A stretch of 64,000 bases of DNA from Fonsecaea monophora (lineage: Eukaryota > Ascomycota > Eurotiomycetes > Chaetothyriales > Herpotrichiellaceae). Position numbers and translations under genes: made by a program. The notes under the pieces are model-generated. The model did no database searches. It saw nothing but the letters and a program-made list of their open reading frames with translations, and was not told the DNA's origin. The stretch lies in assembly GCF_001642475.1 (NCBI RefSeq), contig NW_019173941.1:248001-312000 (forward strand), read 5' to 3'. Shown here in pieces: positions 9,996 through 20,998 of this stretch (the stretch's first letter is position 1; every line of letters starts with the position of its first letter).

Positions 9996-10896
9996 AATGG
10001 AGCCTATTTGTGACCTGATGCGAGTCGGAGATTGCGTTGAAAGAGAAGGCTAGATCGTCAGATCCAGCCATAGATCGTTATCGTTGTCGGTGACAGTTGG
10101 AAGAATATCCATGAAGAGTCAAAGGAAAAGAGCAAACTGAATTTATCTGGCCTTCCCAGTCATTCTAGACATTGTCACCTGTCAGACAGACGAAGCTTCG
10201 ACGATAAAGAATGAAACCATGCGCGAAGGAGAGAGCACCTGATGATGCGGGTTTCGGTAATTGGTGTTAGTGATGTGGTCGTCGATGCCAAGCACGTGAT
10301 ATCTGACCCCTCACGTGACTAGACGGTCCCTGCTTAGTCGCCCCGGAAATGGGCGGACATGTCTAGGCGTTAGGGGGCTTGGGGGTGTTCCTGCACCTTG
10401 GATACCTCTAAAAAGGCTACCCACGTACACCCTGTCCCGCCTATCAGAAATCCTGTGGGTGCCTACGCGATACCTCTATACGAGGTACGGTTAGTCACAT
10501 CGCTGGGAGTTGCCGCAGTCCACCAACCTCACCTTCACTCCCGGCCTATTCCAGACTTACAGTACATACTCGTATCGGTGACCAACTAGGTACAGAGGCA
10601 TCGGCACCAATAACACGTCTGCCTGTTGGATGAATTGTTGTTGGACACAAAATTCACAAACTCTCACAATTTCCACCTTCCGACTCCTTGATTGTCCGCT
10701 CTATGCATCCCACCTTTCCTGAAGGTCATTCTTGGATCTATCTATCACCGCCCATCGTCTAGTGTCGATGGCGTTTCTGTTGTCTATTGTTCACATTCGC
10801 TTTGCCTAGTGCTGACGAAACCCGTCCATGACAGTCATTGCATTATCGTTGTAACACAGACTTGACATTTCTCCGTTACCTGCTCACAGGCGAACC
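9996..10896. promoter_or_regulatory. Divergent promoter of NAD kinase and acyltransferase
   Basis: 901 bp shared by two divergent genes. It carries two CACGTG E-boxes (listed separately) and short GGTAC-containing elements near 10488. No gene recognised. Confidence 0.5.
10293..10317. promoter_or_regulatory. Pair of CACGTG E-boxes
   Basis: Two perfect CACGTG hexamers at 10293-10298 and 10312-10317, with centres 19 bp apart (about two helical turns). Such sites are bound by fungal bHLH factors of the Cbf1 or sterol-regulator type. That both neighbouring genes are regulated through them is inference. Confidence 0.5.
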
Positions 10897-12227
10897 ATGG
10901 CGACCGAAGACCATACCCTCCGAAAGCGCATCCCTCAGTCCTCACACACGGCCGAGTCAAGCGATGGTCTAGGTGATAGCAGCAGGCCTGGCGGCAAGAT
11001 ACCGCATCCAGCCGGCGAAGTCAAATACAATGTCCTGAGCCAGGTCCTTCGTGCACTTCTCCTACTTACCTGGTTCAATTGCGGCGCAGTCTGTATCAAT
11101 GTCACCCAATTCCTCGGGGCACCACTATATTGGCTAAACAAAGATTATTATTATGCATACATGGCGTTGACCAAGCAATCGTTTGCTATCATGGGAATCG
11201 CAGGGACTCGGTGGTTCTCCCCTACGAAGGTGCGCGTGAGTTGGGACAAGGATCTACGAGGACAGTTCCGGAAAACATCGGCGGGCAGGCTCGAGACGGC
11301 GTTTCCTGAACGGCTGGTATATATCGCCAATCATCAAGTGTACACCGAGTGGTTGTACCTCTGGTGGATTGCCTACACTAGTAGGATGCATGGCCACATC
11401 TTCATCATTCTTAAAGAGTCATTGAAGTACGTACCGGTCCTAGGTCCTGGCATGATGTTTTATGGATTCATTTTCATGGCACGCAAATGGATTTCGGATA
11501 AGCCTCGCTTGAAGCATCGGCTGGAGAAGCTCAAGACCCGACATAGCGGTCCCATGTCTGGCTCAGATGGACTGGACCCCATGTGGCTGCTGATTTTCCC
11601 CGAGGGCACCAATCTCTCTCAAAACATGAAGCAGGGAAGTGCCAAGTGGGCTACAAAACAAGGTATACCTGACATGAGGCATCAGCTTCTGCCACGGAGC
11701 ACTGGTCTGTTGTTCTGTCTCCAGGAATTGCAGGGCACTGTCGATTGGGTCTACGACTGTACCATTGCCTACGAGGGCACACCGTCAGTGCATGACTGAC
11801 CCCTTTTTTGTCATGGTAGAAAAGCTGACCCGGTCGCAGCAAGGGAGGGTTCGCCCCAGATATCTTCACGATCCGATCGACGTATCTGCAGGGCCGACCG
11901 CCGAAGAGCGTCAACATGTATTGGCGTCGGTTCGCAATGTCGTCGATCCCTCTGTCAGACGCCAAGGAGTTTGAGCTTTGGCTGATCGAACGCTGGCGAG
12001 AGAAGGACGAGATGCTGGAGCAATGGTACAACACCGGACGTTTCCCCTCAGACGCGGAATCTGCCGATGCTAAGCACGGAGTGTCCGAAGACGGCTTCAT
12101 CGAGACCGAAATGACACTCAATCACTGGATGGAAATCGGCCAGATTTATGTGGTTCTGGCAACAGTCGCACTAGTGGTCAATGTGGTGGTAAAGTCTTTT
12201 GGTATGTTCGGAAGGCTGCTGAAATAA
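10897..12227 (+). CDS. Lysophospholipid/lysophosphatidate acyltransferase (PlsC family, LCLAT1-like)
   Basis: Two exons, 10897-11783 and 11840-12227, with a 56-nt intron (GTCAGT donor, CTGAC branch, CAG acceptor); 424 residues. Enzymes of this family transfer an acyl chain from acyl-CoA to a lysophospholipid in the endoplasmic reticulum. An N-terminal hydrophobic segment lies at about 48-80. The catalytic block NHQVYTEW is at 145-152 and the substrate-binding block IFPEGTNLS at 233-241. A final transmembrane helix is near residues 395-418. The block is HX4E rather than the usual HX4D; the acid is kept, so activity is likely. The best match in layout is the fungal Cst26/YBR042C and animal LCLAT1 group. 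Without the intron the first exon would end at a TGA just past the donor, which supports splicing. Confidence 0.85.
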
Positions 12228-14431
12228 ATTCGGGGGGTCATGTTTTGGCTGGAAACGGCGTTGGGCAGAACTTGAGCGACGGTCATGGACCTCCACGTTG
12301 CATACAACTGGAACTGGCGCGAAGAATGCCGGCAGTTTGGACGGATTGGGACCAGGGATGGAACAATTGGTTGGTGTTGGATCTCCACAACTTCCGAGTG
12401 CGAACGGGACGGGTTTGAGGCGAACCACGGCAAGAGGGCCAGGTCAACGCCAGGAACGACAGAGTACCGGACTAGAACGCGGGAGCTGCATGAGCTCTGC
12501 ATGGGCACTTGAATGCTGAATGACTTTTTCCCGGTCCTTTCTCCCTTTCTCCCTTTTTCTCCCTGGTTCGTCAGCTCATAGGTTGCCTCGACGAGAGGGA
12601 TAGCTTGACGGCATTGTACGTCACGAAGGTCAAAGGGGGTCCCCTGGGAGGCTTATCCTGCCGCTGTACTATGGATAGAGCAGGAAATTAGTAGATTTCA
12701 GGTGTTCCGTCCGTCGCCTTTGTCCTCATAGCCTCTACCAAACTCACATAACAAAAGACGCCACGGGGAAATGCCAAGACTCGGGGGCCTTGCCAAGCAC
12801 CGATATCCGATCCCCGCTAGTGTCGGTCTATCGCTTACCCCTGCGCTTGACTACAAACTTGACTGGGTGACTAGGTACTCGGTGCTCGTAGTTCTACCAC
12901 TACCACGACCACTACTGAATAGGTACTCGGTCCTATCAAAACATCTTCCCAAATTGCATCTTGACCTTCCGGACCTAACTTCCCCTTGCTGGGGTTCCCG
13001 GACAAAATCCTTCGAACCAGTCCCCCGACCTCCCGCCCTACTAGTCAGTACGCCGGCCCATGCGAGCCTGAGAGTTTCCAGGATTGAGCAACTGGGCTTC
13101 GAGCCCTTCCACTGCCCTTCCGTCAGGCTCCACATGAAGCGAAAGTCTCTTATCATCGCGCCCATGTCAAGATCGCATCTTGTATTAGACTATGCCAGGT
13201 CCTTAGAGAAGACGGGGAAAGCTTGATTCAATGTCGAGGAACTCACGATCAGAGACTGACTTACAGCACGCGAGGACGATGTCTCGTTACGTACTTCTGT
13301 GAATCCACTAGCAATGTGGCAGAGTATCAGCCTCTGCCTCTCGATCGGGACGCCATGCCGAGCAGTCCCTGGACCAGATGAACCTGGTATCCCTTCAATG
13401 AGTGGTCCCGTCAAAATCTGTCAAATGTTTCAGCCTCACATGCATCTCTCTTCTGTTGGACATTGCCAGCATATTTGCCCCAGTTTGCCATGCCCGAAAA
13501 GGTGAGGATATGCCGTTCCACGAAGGTCTCCAGAGCGCCGACCACCGGTCGCTCAAAAGAGTGACCGCCATTTCTGTACCAGTCAATCCAGACCACGTTT
13601 GGTGGTGAGCTGAAAATGTTTGCTATGTCAATCACATTGTTCTTATATCCGCAAGAACATGGGAATACGGTTGGCCTCTAGCTTCAAACGGCGAAATGGT
13701 TAAACGTTCAATCTCGCTTGAATACTACAGATTCAAACGGGGGACGAATTGTCTCCCACAATTATTGAGTTTAGAGCAACACCGACTGCCGCTGCCGCTG
13801 CCGCTACATGTCACGGTGGACAACGGCCTCGTGGCAGCAGGCATGAGGTCGAAAGGTTCTCTGCCGTTCCCCAGCAGGTCCACTGCCCTGTTTCCATCCG
13901 CATACTCGTCCACCAACGACTAAACGCCTTTATGGATACGGGGCACTGAACACTGGCTGGACCCCAACGGGTGTCGGACTCTATTGAGCACACTTAACGG
14001 TGGCGTCCAGGAGGACAAAAGAGCCAGCATCAGGCAGCCTTTCGTCTGTCTTACAGCACTCGATCTCCCTTCTCCTTGTTGGGAGGGGGGCTTGCAAAGG
14101 CTCTGGCCAGTGGAGAGTAGGTCCGCCGTTGCTCATCTGTGCCCTGATACTTGTGGTAGTGGCGCTGCAAGGGGGACCAAAGGGAGAAATGAGCGGTCTC
14201 AAACCCTTCATTCCATTCAGCTTCATGGATGGTGAGTTGGATTTCCGCGTGGTTGATATAAATATCGTGTCCTCCCAGCCGTCTCAGTTCTTTCTTCAGG
14301 AATTTTAGGTTGCTCAAGAGCTGTACAACCGAAGCGGAAACTTCACCCCATCGTCGTCCCGTTCCCACCGATATAATTTCTTCCTACTCTCCACCTACAT
14401 CGAGGCAGCTTCACCACGAGGCCCAAGCACC
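12228..14431. other. Intergenic, 2.2 kb, no confident gene
   Basis: Two copies of the recurrent GTACTCGGT element lie at 12875-12883 and 12923-12931. A minus-strand frame at 13411-13635 has protein-like composition but no ATG and is treated as a possible relic. A plus-strand frame from the ATG at 12771 is Leu/Pro-rich and unconvincing. The last 100 bp are a pyrimidine-rich leader of the sulfotransferase gene. Confidence 0.4.
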
Positions 14432-15244
14432 ATGGCTTCCCCTCCAGCACCCAAACCCCAGATCCCTACTACCTTCAACGGACCTATGCAGGTCATCGGT
14501 GCCGGTCTTCCTCGTTGTGCAACAACCACTCTCAAGGAAATGCTCGAGAACAAATCGCTCCTCAACGTAGGACCAACCATGCACATGAACCGCTGCCTCT
14601 CCTCTCCTATGAACATGCGCCTCCTCTACGACGCCCTTCGCGAAAAGGACACGCAAAGACGTCGGGCCATCCTTTACAAGCTCTTCGCTGGCTGCGCGGC
14701 AACAGCAGACTTCCCCGGTCATCTGTTCGTCGAAGACCTGATCGAGATGTACCCCGATGCCAAAGTGGTACTGAACATCCGCAAGGGCGGTGCTGCCGAT
14801 TGGGAGACCAGCATGAAATCGACCATCGCCCCGTTCATGAGCTGGCAATACCGAGTGGCTTGCTTCTGGAGCATCCCGGATTACTGGCACTATCAATGCG
14901 AGATCGAATGGCAACGATTCTGTAAGGAGAAGTTTGGCGCAGACAATTTCTGGAGTCAAGAAGTGTACGACAAACACAATGCCTGGGTGGTGAAGCTGTG
15001 CCAGGAAAGAGGCAGGAAAGTCCTTCTTTGGGAACCCGCCATGGGCTGGGCGCCGCTGTGTGAGTACTTGGGCAAGAAGGAACCCGAGATCGACGTCCCG
15101 AGGACCAATGATCGGGGAAAGATGGAGAAGGTGGTCAGTTGGAGGATCAGTCTAGGGTTGAAGCTCTGGATGAGCAAGATTTGTGTGCCAGTTGCCGTTT
15201 CTGTCCTGGGTGGGTATGGGGTGGTGAAGGCGATGCAATTGTGA
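14432..15244 (+). CDS. P-loop sulfotransferase-like protein with C-terminal membrane anchor
   Basis: Single-exon, 270 residues, ATG in CACCATGG context. The N-terminus MQVIGAGLPRCATTTLKEML (about 19-38) matches the phosphosulfate-binding loop of the fungal sulfotransferase family (Sulfotransfer_4), where GLPRTGTTSL is usual. The second half of the core is also typical: DLIEMYPDAKVVLNIR, then KVLLWEPAMGWAPLCEYLG. The last 25 residues form a probable transmembrane helix (ICVPVAVSVLGGYGVV). Members presumably use PAPS, but substrates in fungi are mostly unknown and some may not be active. The loop Cys-Ala in place of Thr-Gly is unusual but keeps the following TTT. Confidence 0.8.
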   Translation: MASPPAPKPQIPTTFNGPMQVIGAGLPRCATTTLKEMLENKSLLNVGPTMHMNRCLSSPMNMRLLYDALREKDTQRRRAILYKLFAGCAATADFPGHLFVEDLIEMYPDAKVVLNIRKGGAADWETSMKSTIAPFMSWQYRVACFWSIPDYWHYQCEIEWQRFCKEKFGADNFWSQEVYDKHNAWVVKLCQERGRKVLLWEPAMGWAPLCEYLGKKEPEIDVPRTNDRGKMEKVVSWRISLGLKLWMSKICVPVAVSVLGGYGVVKAMQL

Positions 15245-15565
15245 GGGAGTCTGGTGTAGTAGATGGAATGCAAGGGTAAGAGACTGGCTTTTGTGTTGGT
15301 TTTCAATATGTATTTGCTGTTGGTATAAAGGCAGAGTGGGTAATGCTTGGGTCCTGTGGCGTCTGAGGAGCTGCCTCGATACTTTGGCCGTTTCTGGGTT
15401 GATAATAATTGACTCCTTGGTTTGATTATAGTCGGTAGTCGGGATATGTGAAACAAAGAACTGTACTCGGTAGTCAGTGGTGAGAATGTATTAGTACCAA
15501 ATGCTTTCCCTCCAACCAAGATATCCCATCTTCTCCCAACTCCCTTCAAAGCCCCCAATCACTGT
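15245..15565. other. Intergenic between convergent genes
   Basis: 321 bp shared 3' region. It holds one copy of the recurrent decamer GTACTCGGTA at 15463-15472. No gene. Confidence 0.5.
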
Positions 15566-16687
15566 TCACGACTGTTTACACATCAGCCCCGGAATCAGCG
15601 CAGTCGCGTACATGACCGCGGTGATGGGCATCAGCTCGGCCATGCGACCTTGCAACTTCTTGGTCGGCACGGGGACCAGGCCCGTGTCTTCCCAGGTTCT
15701 GCAGATCAAGTCGGGAAGTTCGCGAATGTCGGCGTCGACCAGTTCGTCTTCGCGGCACAGACCGTCCTCGTCGGTCGCGCTGGAAAGGGCGGCCTTGAGC
15801 CCGAGCGCGGTCCCGAACTCGCGGAACGCGAGGCGTCGATCCACCGGCTGGTCAAAGTAGTCGTTCTCCAGCAGCTGCTTGACGCAGCCGATGGCGCGAG
15901 AGGTCAGATGGGTGGCCCACTCCTCCTCGGGCGTGCACCAGTGCGCGGTCCACAGCGTCATGCCCAGGTCCAGAGTGTCCGCCGAGGTGTAGTCGCGAAG
16001 TTTCTTGTCGACGATCCTCTTGAACAGGGAGACCTCGTCGCTCAGGATCTCTGGGTCGTCAGGGTTCGTGGACTGGAGGAGCTGGTACGTGACGTAGCCG
16101 TCGAGCGGGTCGAGGTTGCCCTCGGTCAGGACGAGGGGCTGCGAGAGATCCGTGCTGAGTTTCCAGAACATGCGGGGCCGGTGTGACTCGGTGTTGGACA
16201 TGAAGTGTGGGAGGATGGCCTGTGCCATGGTGATGGCTTGGTCGTTGTACCACCTGTCTCCGCTGACTACGCTCGTGCGGTTGAGGGCGAACATCCACAC
16301 GGTGAGATAGTGGAAGTATTGGCCATCGCCGTCCTCGCCGGACTCGTCGTGTTTGCCGATCCGGAGCCCTCCTTTGAGGGGATACTCGTCCGTGGCGCCG
16401 GGCAGACGTGATTTGCCGTTGCGCGTGTAACCCAAGATGTTATGGACGGTGGTGATGAGGTTCTTCGCAAAGGTGAGGTAGCGGTCCTCGTTGGTGAGCT
16501 GATGCAGGGTCAGGAAGTTGACGACGGCGAACCCGTCGGTCCAGAGATAGCGGCCTCGATGGCCCTCGGCCGCCGGCGGAGGGGTCCATTTGGAGAGATT
16601 CTGGTCTGTTGCTTCCGGTAATGGCCCATAGATGGACTCCATGGCCTGGAGGAATTTCGGGAGGTTTTCCCTGTCATCGGACGCCAT
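15566..16687 (-). CDS. Uncharacterised protein, probable six-hairpin (alpha/alpha) fold
   Basis: Single-exon, 373 residues, no signal peptide. Aromatic, Trp- and Tyr-rich helical segments recur through the protein (GRYLWTDGFAVVNFLTLH, DGQYFHYLTVWMFALNR, PRMFWKLSTDLSQPLV, LDLGMTLWTAHWC), and GGLRIGK and EGNLDPLDGY are conserved-looking turns. This pattern suits an (alpha/alpha)6 toroid such as six-hairpin glycosidases and related enzymes. I do not recognise a specific family or confident catalytic acids. Many fungi carry similar cytosolic hypothetical proteins. It is convergent with the sulfotransferase-like gene. A GC-rich third codon position supports expression as a real gene. Confidence 0.7.
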   Translation of the reverse strand: MASDDRENLPKFLQAMESIYGPLPEATDQNLSKWTPPPAAEGHRGRYLWTDGFAVVNFLTLHQLTNEDRYLTFAKNLITTVHNILGYTRNGKSRLPGATDEYPLKGGLRIGKHDESGEDGDGQYFHYLTVWMFALNRTSVVSGDRWYNDQAITMAQAILPHFMSNTESHRPRMFWKLSTDLSQPLVLTEGNLDPLDGYVTYQLLQSTNPDDPEILSDEVSLFKRIVDKKLRDYTSADTLDLGMTLWTAHWCTPEEEWATHLTSRAIGCVKQLLENDYFDQPVDRRLAFREFGTALGLKAALSSATDEDGLCREDELVDADIRELPDLICRTWEDTGLVPVPTKKLQGRMAELMPITAVMYATALIPGLMCKQS

Positions 16688-17570
16688 GGCGGGATAATTC
16701 GTCGCGGTTAGGTAAGCAAGGCCGAGATAAAACTCAAGAATATGAGATCGTCCTTTGGGGTGCGTGAGAGATGATAAGCTATTGTGAGCATTGATGCACG
16801 GTTGAAGAAGGATGGATCAGCATCAAACAAGCCCAGCTGATGAAGGCATCCGACTCGCAGACAAGTAGTTGAGCGTGAGGAGCTTGGAGTCAGTGATGCA
16901 AGATGACCTTCAATTATTAACCGGATAGTCCCTCTGCGATAAAGGGAGAATACAAGTAGCTAGGCAGGCTTCTCTGGTGGTTTTTGTTGATGATATGAGC
17001 GACAATGATGTATTAATATCGATGGATCGACAAATTATCATGCCACACACAACTTGGGTGTGTGCCACATGTCACAAGATTTGGAAGCCATGCAATCGCC
17101 CATACCAAGTCCCAGTGATACCAGTGGTGCCAGGCTGTCCAAGTACGTGCCAGTATACCTGTATATGGGTGGAGCCTGAGATTTCCTCGGAACTCGCATG
17201 TGATTAGTTGATGGTCCCGGAACCGGCAAAGTTTATCCGGCTCCGGCCGAAAGAGGGAAGCACTCTGCTCCATTGCGCAATCTTGGCGGCTCTTGGCACG
17301 GATGCCCCTCACTGCGCATGGCGATTTGCATCATGCGAGCCCCTCATTTCCAGGTTCAATTGCTTCATCGTACATTGAAATGTCCGCTTGTAGGAGGGTT
17401 CGTTCTTCTTAACTCCACCGACGCTCTGATTACTTCCTTGGGGTTCCTCCTTTCGTGAAAACTCTTCCGGTTTCCATCTTCTTTGAACAAGCTCGTCATC
17501 ATCTTCGCTTCACTTGGTACATTCTGTAACAGTCACCTTTACTCGCACAATCACTATCTAAACCGCCAAA
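16688..17570. promoter_or_regulatory. Divergent promoter upstream of SOD1
   Basis: 883 bp between the divergent six-hairpin and SOD1 genes. The final 100 bp upstream of SOD1 are pyrimidine-rich, typical of strong fungal promoters. No gene seen. Confidence 0.45.
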
Positions 17571-18415
17571 ATGGTCAAAGCAGGTCAGTCATTCCCCAAA
17601 ACACCGGTACCTGTACCCTACGGGCTGTCCCGCCCATGAGTCCTGTTCTGTCAGCATCGAATCAGTCCGGCTAGAACACTCTTCCATCTCCGCGTTGAGA
17701 CTCAAAGCCGTTCCAGCTCATCCCATCTACGCCCTTTCACGAGCCTCATCATCACTGACACCTTTCCTCCTTAGTTGCTGTCATCCGTGGAGACTCCAAG
17801 ATCACCGGCCAGGTGACCTTTGAGCAGGCTTCCGAGTCGTCTCCCACCACCATCACCTGGGACATCCAGGGCCACGACCCCAACGCCGAGCGTGGCATGC
17901 ACGTCCACCAATTCGGTGACAACACCAACGGCTGCACCAGCGCTGGTCCTCACTGTACGTCTCCCCAACGCTATCGGACCGGAAGGCTTCAAGAGAAAGA
18001 GAGAAAAGGAAGGGCGAGATACTGATGCTAGATTTCCTTCTCAGACAACCCTCATGGAAAGTCCCACGGAGCCCCAACCGATCAGGACCGACACGTCGGT
18101 GACTTGGGCAACATCAAGACTGATGCTCAGGGCAACGCCAAGGGCAGCGTCAGCGACAGCTTTGTCAAACTGATTGGCGAGCACAGCGTTCTCGGCGTAC
18201 GTATTTCCAAAACAAAGACCCCCTCTCAGCATCTCCTTGCTAGTCATATTCTCATGTCTACACTATATTTGAATAGAAACTAACATGGCTGATAGCGAAC
18301 CATCGTTGTCCACGCGGGTACTGATGACCTCGGCAAGGGCGGGAATGAAGAGAGCAAGAAGACCGGCAACGCGGGTCCTCGACCTGCTTGCGGGGTCATC
18401 GGCATTGCCGCATAA
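17571..18415 (+). CDS. SOD1: Cu/Zn superoxide dismutase
   Basis: Four exons: 17571-17583, 17775-17954, 18045-18196 and 18296-18415, giving exactly 154 residues, the family norm. It converts superoxide to oxygen and hydrogen peroxide in the cytosol and mitochondrial intermembrane space. Copper ligands H47, H49, H64 and H121 and zinc ligands H64, H72, H81 and D84 are present ([26 protein letters not shown]). The disulfide pair C58/C147 is kept ([14 protein letters not shown]). The first exon is only 13 nt (codes MVKA plus one base) and is followed by a 191-nt intron, so simple ORF finding misses the gene. All junctions are GT-AG and in phase. Confidence 0.97.
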
Positions 18416-19143
18416 AGTGACATGATACTGACACGAAAGCCTCGAGCACCATGTCGCCATTTGCCCATTCCGATGGGAACCAACATCGGACTCATCCACT
18501 AGCAGATGAAACTGCAGGAGAGGAAGATCTTGAAAGACAACGAAAATTCGACGACCGGGAACATAGTCAATTGTGTCAGGATACCGAGAGTTGAACAAAG
18601 ATCAATGGCAAACATGGGATGCTCTGGTTTGTGTGTCGAAGTTACGCTTTTAAAACCAAAAGTGGCTTCCAGCTATCTTCCTGTACGCAATAAAGGGTCC
18701 AATATAGATAGCAACAATTGTAAGCACAGATTATGATATCTACCACCCACAGTCATGTCCGTCCGTCTGAAGTTATCATTATATATATGCTGATTGTAGG
18801 GGTATTTTCCGCATGGCGTTTGAACTCCAATCCGTAGCACAGCCAGGCTCCAGAACGTCTAGGCCGCAGCGACAAAGGCAGAAGAGTCCCACGCCGCGCC
18901 GTTCAAAGATGCAAAGCAAGGTGTCTTGATGCTCCCAAAACAAAATGGTAACAAGCCTGCCAGTAGCGGAGTCGAATATGCCAAATCATCCGCCCACCTC
19001 CATGTAAGCTTCCGTGTCGCACATCGTGAAAGCAAATTAGATAGATAGCATTGAGTGGTCGCATTGTGGAGCTTGGAGGAACAGCCTCAAGCGGTCTCTT
19101 CCTCATCTCCTGACAGAGACTCGAGACTGAAGCTGGAGTTGTT
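18416..19143. other. Intergenic between convergent genes
   Basis: 728 bp tail-to-tail region, AT-richer than its flanks, with a TATATATA run near 18780. Probably the two 3' UTRs and terminators. No gene seen. Confidence 0.5.
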
Positions 19144-20998
19144 TTACACCTCCGTCGCAGTCACGAATCTCTCCATAGCTGGCCGCTCGCTTTCCCCGTT
19201 TCGCTCCCCTGCCTCTGAAATCGTCAGTTTCTGGGCCTCGATCGCTAGTCCTTTGCTCGCGTCGCTCGCCACAAGCACTTCGGGGTTTCCCTCTCCGTGG
19301 ACCGTGGCGTTGCCGTTCATGTGACCATTGGCGGTGGGTGGGATGGCTGAGATTGATTCTTGAGCAAGTTTTGCCTCGATAGCGGTCGTCATGGCGATGG
19401 AGTGTGCAGGAAGAGGACCAGGTTCAGGTTGGGATGGCGGATGAGGAAGCGGTTCTGACTTCGACGGCGCTGTCGATTGTGCTTCTGTGTGTGGAGTTTG
19501 TGCTTGCTGCTCCGAATTCGTTTGGGTCGCAATAATATTCGCAACTGTGGCTCCTCCAGCCGCTGCAGCTGAAGCTTGTTCAGCTTCATGATGGGGTGAG
19601 GCAGTTCCATTGGGCACTGGCGGCCTCTCGCTCGAAGACACTTTTTTGTCCGGATGGACGGGATTTTCCGTGTAGTCCGCCGCGTAGACAACAGGCTTCA
19701 TCTTTTCAATGTCTCGATTTGGGCGCCTGAGTTTGCCCTTGTCAGATCCGACGGGCACTCTCTGCCCGTCAAGCCAAAGACAGGGCCCTGTGACCCAGCC
19801 TTTGTTCCCATCTCTCTCCAAAGCTGCCCGGGTTTCATCGTCCAGATCGGGTAGATCACCCCATTCCCAGTTGAGATCGCCGCCATAACGCTTTGGGAAG
19901 TCCTTGGTTTCCATAAATTTTTCCAAGGTAGGTTTCACGTCATTTTTGCTGAGAATGAAGATTTTGGAGACGGTTACGGGGTCAAACCAACGTTTGATCC
20001 AGCCCCAGACTGTTGGAAAGAAACCGGGCGCGCCAATTATCTGGCCACAGTTAGCTCGTTGTACCCCGGGAACTCCAAGTGGAGGGTTTGCTCACAAAAA
20101 TCCTGTCCAGGGTTTCCGGGTAATGTGCTGTTGCTAAGACAGAGGCATCCTGCATATGGGCCTTTAAATTCCAGAACTGTGTCAAACCCACCCCCGAAAT
20201 ATCGACAATATTTGTAGAGTTTGTCACAGGGACTTCAGGATTCGGCCTCTCGAGGGTAGAAACGAGCGGTAGGACGAAGTTGAGCAGATTCTGGTATAGG
20301 GCGAACAGGGGCAGCAGTTTGGCGGGTGTGGAGAGATTCTTGTGGTTCGGAAGGCTGTCCTTGTAAGCTTGCGAGTCTTTCTGGTATCTCTGTACGTTTT
20401 TGCTGTCAAGGCCCTTGATCAAGAACACGTAAATGGGGATGCCTCGTCTGTCCCGGTGGCCAGTCCATTGAGGATACTGTCATTTTGAAAAACTGTCAGA
20501 TAGCTGTCGCAAATCTTACTGCGTGTTGCCACCGGATTTGCTGGCTTACCATCAGCCGAGCCTTCTCATACGACTCAATATCAAAGTTGTCATAAAGCTC
20601 TTCTACCCGTTGCTCTTTGAGCCATTGCTCCGTGTCGGTAAACTGCCCAATTGCACCTTTGACGTCGAACTTCCGGGCGCGTAAGTATCGACTGTAATGT
20701 ACAAGTTAGCGGGGAATCAACGCGTTGTTTGCATATAGCTCAAGATGGGATCGTACAGTAGAGTTGCATCATCATGGCTGGGTTTGCCATTGACACCATC
20801 GGGCTTCCACCACCCCCCTTCTTGCAGGCGCTGCTTAAACTCTTGGAGCCTTTGTTCTTGGATAGGATTTAAATGATTCAGGGTGCCGTTGAGAGGGTCT
20901 GCAGTGGTCGTTCTCGTCAAGCTCGGGTGTGCATGTGTACCAATGGAATGATCCGACGTTTGCGATTGACCGGTCAGGGTTCGGTAGAGGGTGCTCAT
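19144..20998 (-). CDS. Sec14-like CRAL-TRIO lipid-transfer protein
   Basis: Four exons on the minus strand: 20757-20998, 20550-20691, 20096-20476 and 19144-20040, giving 553 residues. Introns are 65, 73 and 55 nt, all GT-AG and in phase. The CRAL-TRIO N-terminal domain is seen as DDATLLRYLRARKFDVKGA across the first junction. The lipid-binding domain starts YPQWTGHRDRRGIPIYVFLI and includes IVDISGVGLTQFW and HYPETLDRIFIIGAPGFF, with FDPVTVSKIFIL near its end. Sec14 proteins exchange phosphatidylinositol and phosphatidylcholine and stimulate phosphoinositide signalling at Golgi and endosomes. The C-terminal 160 residues are Ser/Pro/Glu-rich and probably disordered, which is longer than yeast Sec14 itself. 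It is therefore a Sec14-homologue (Sfh-type) rather than the essential Sec14. Confidence 0.9.

Noticed and set aside
12771..13226. Plus-strand 151-codon frame starting with ATG
   Set aside because: Leu/Pro-rich translation with no domain; it spans two copies of an intergenic repeat motif.
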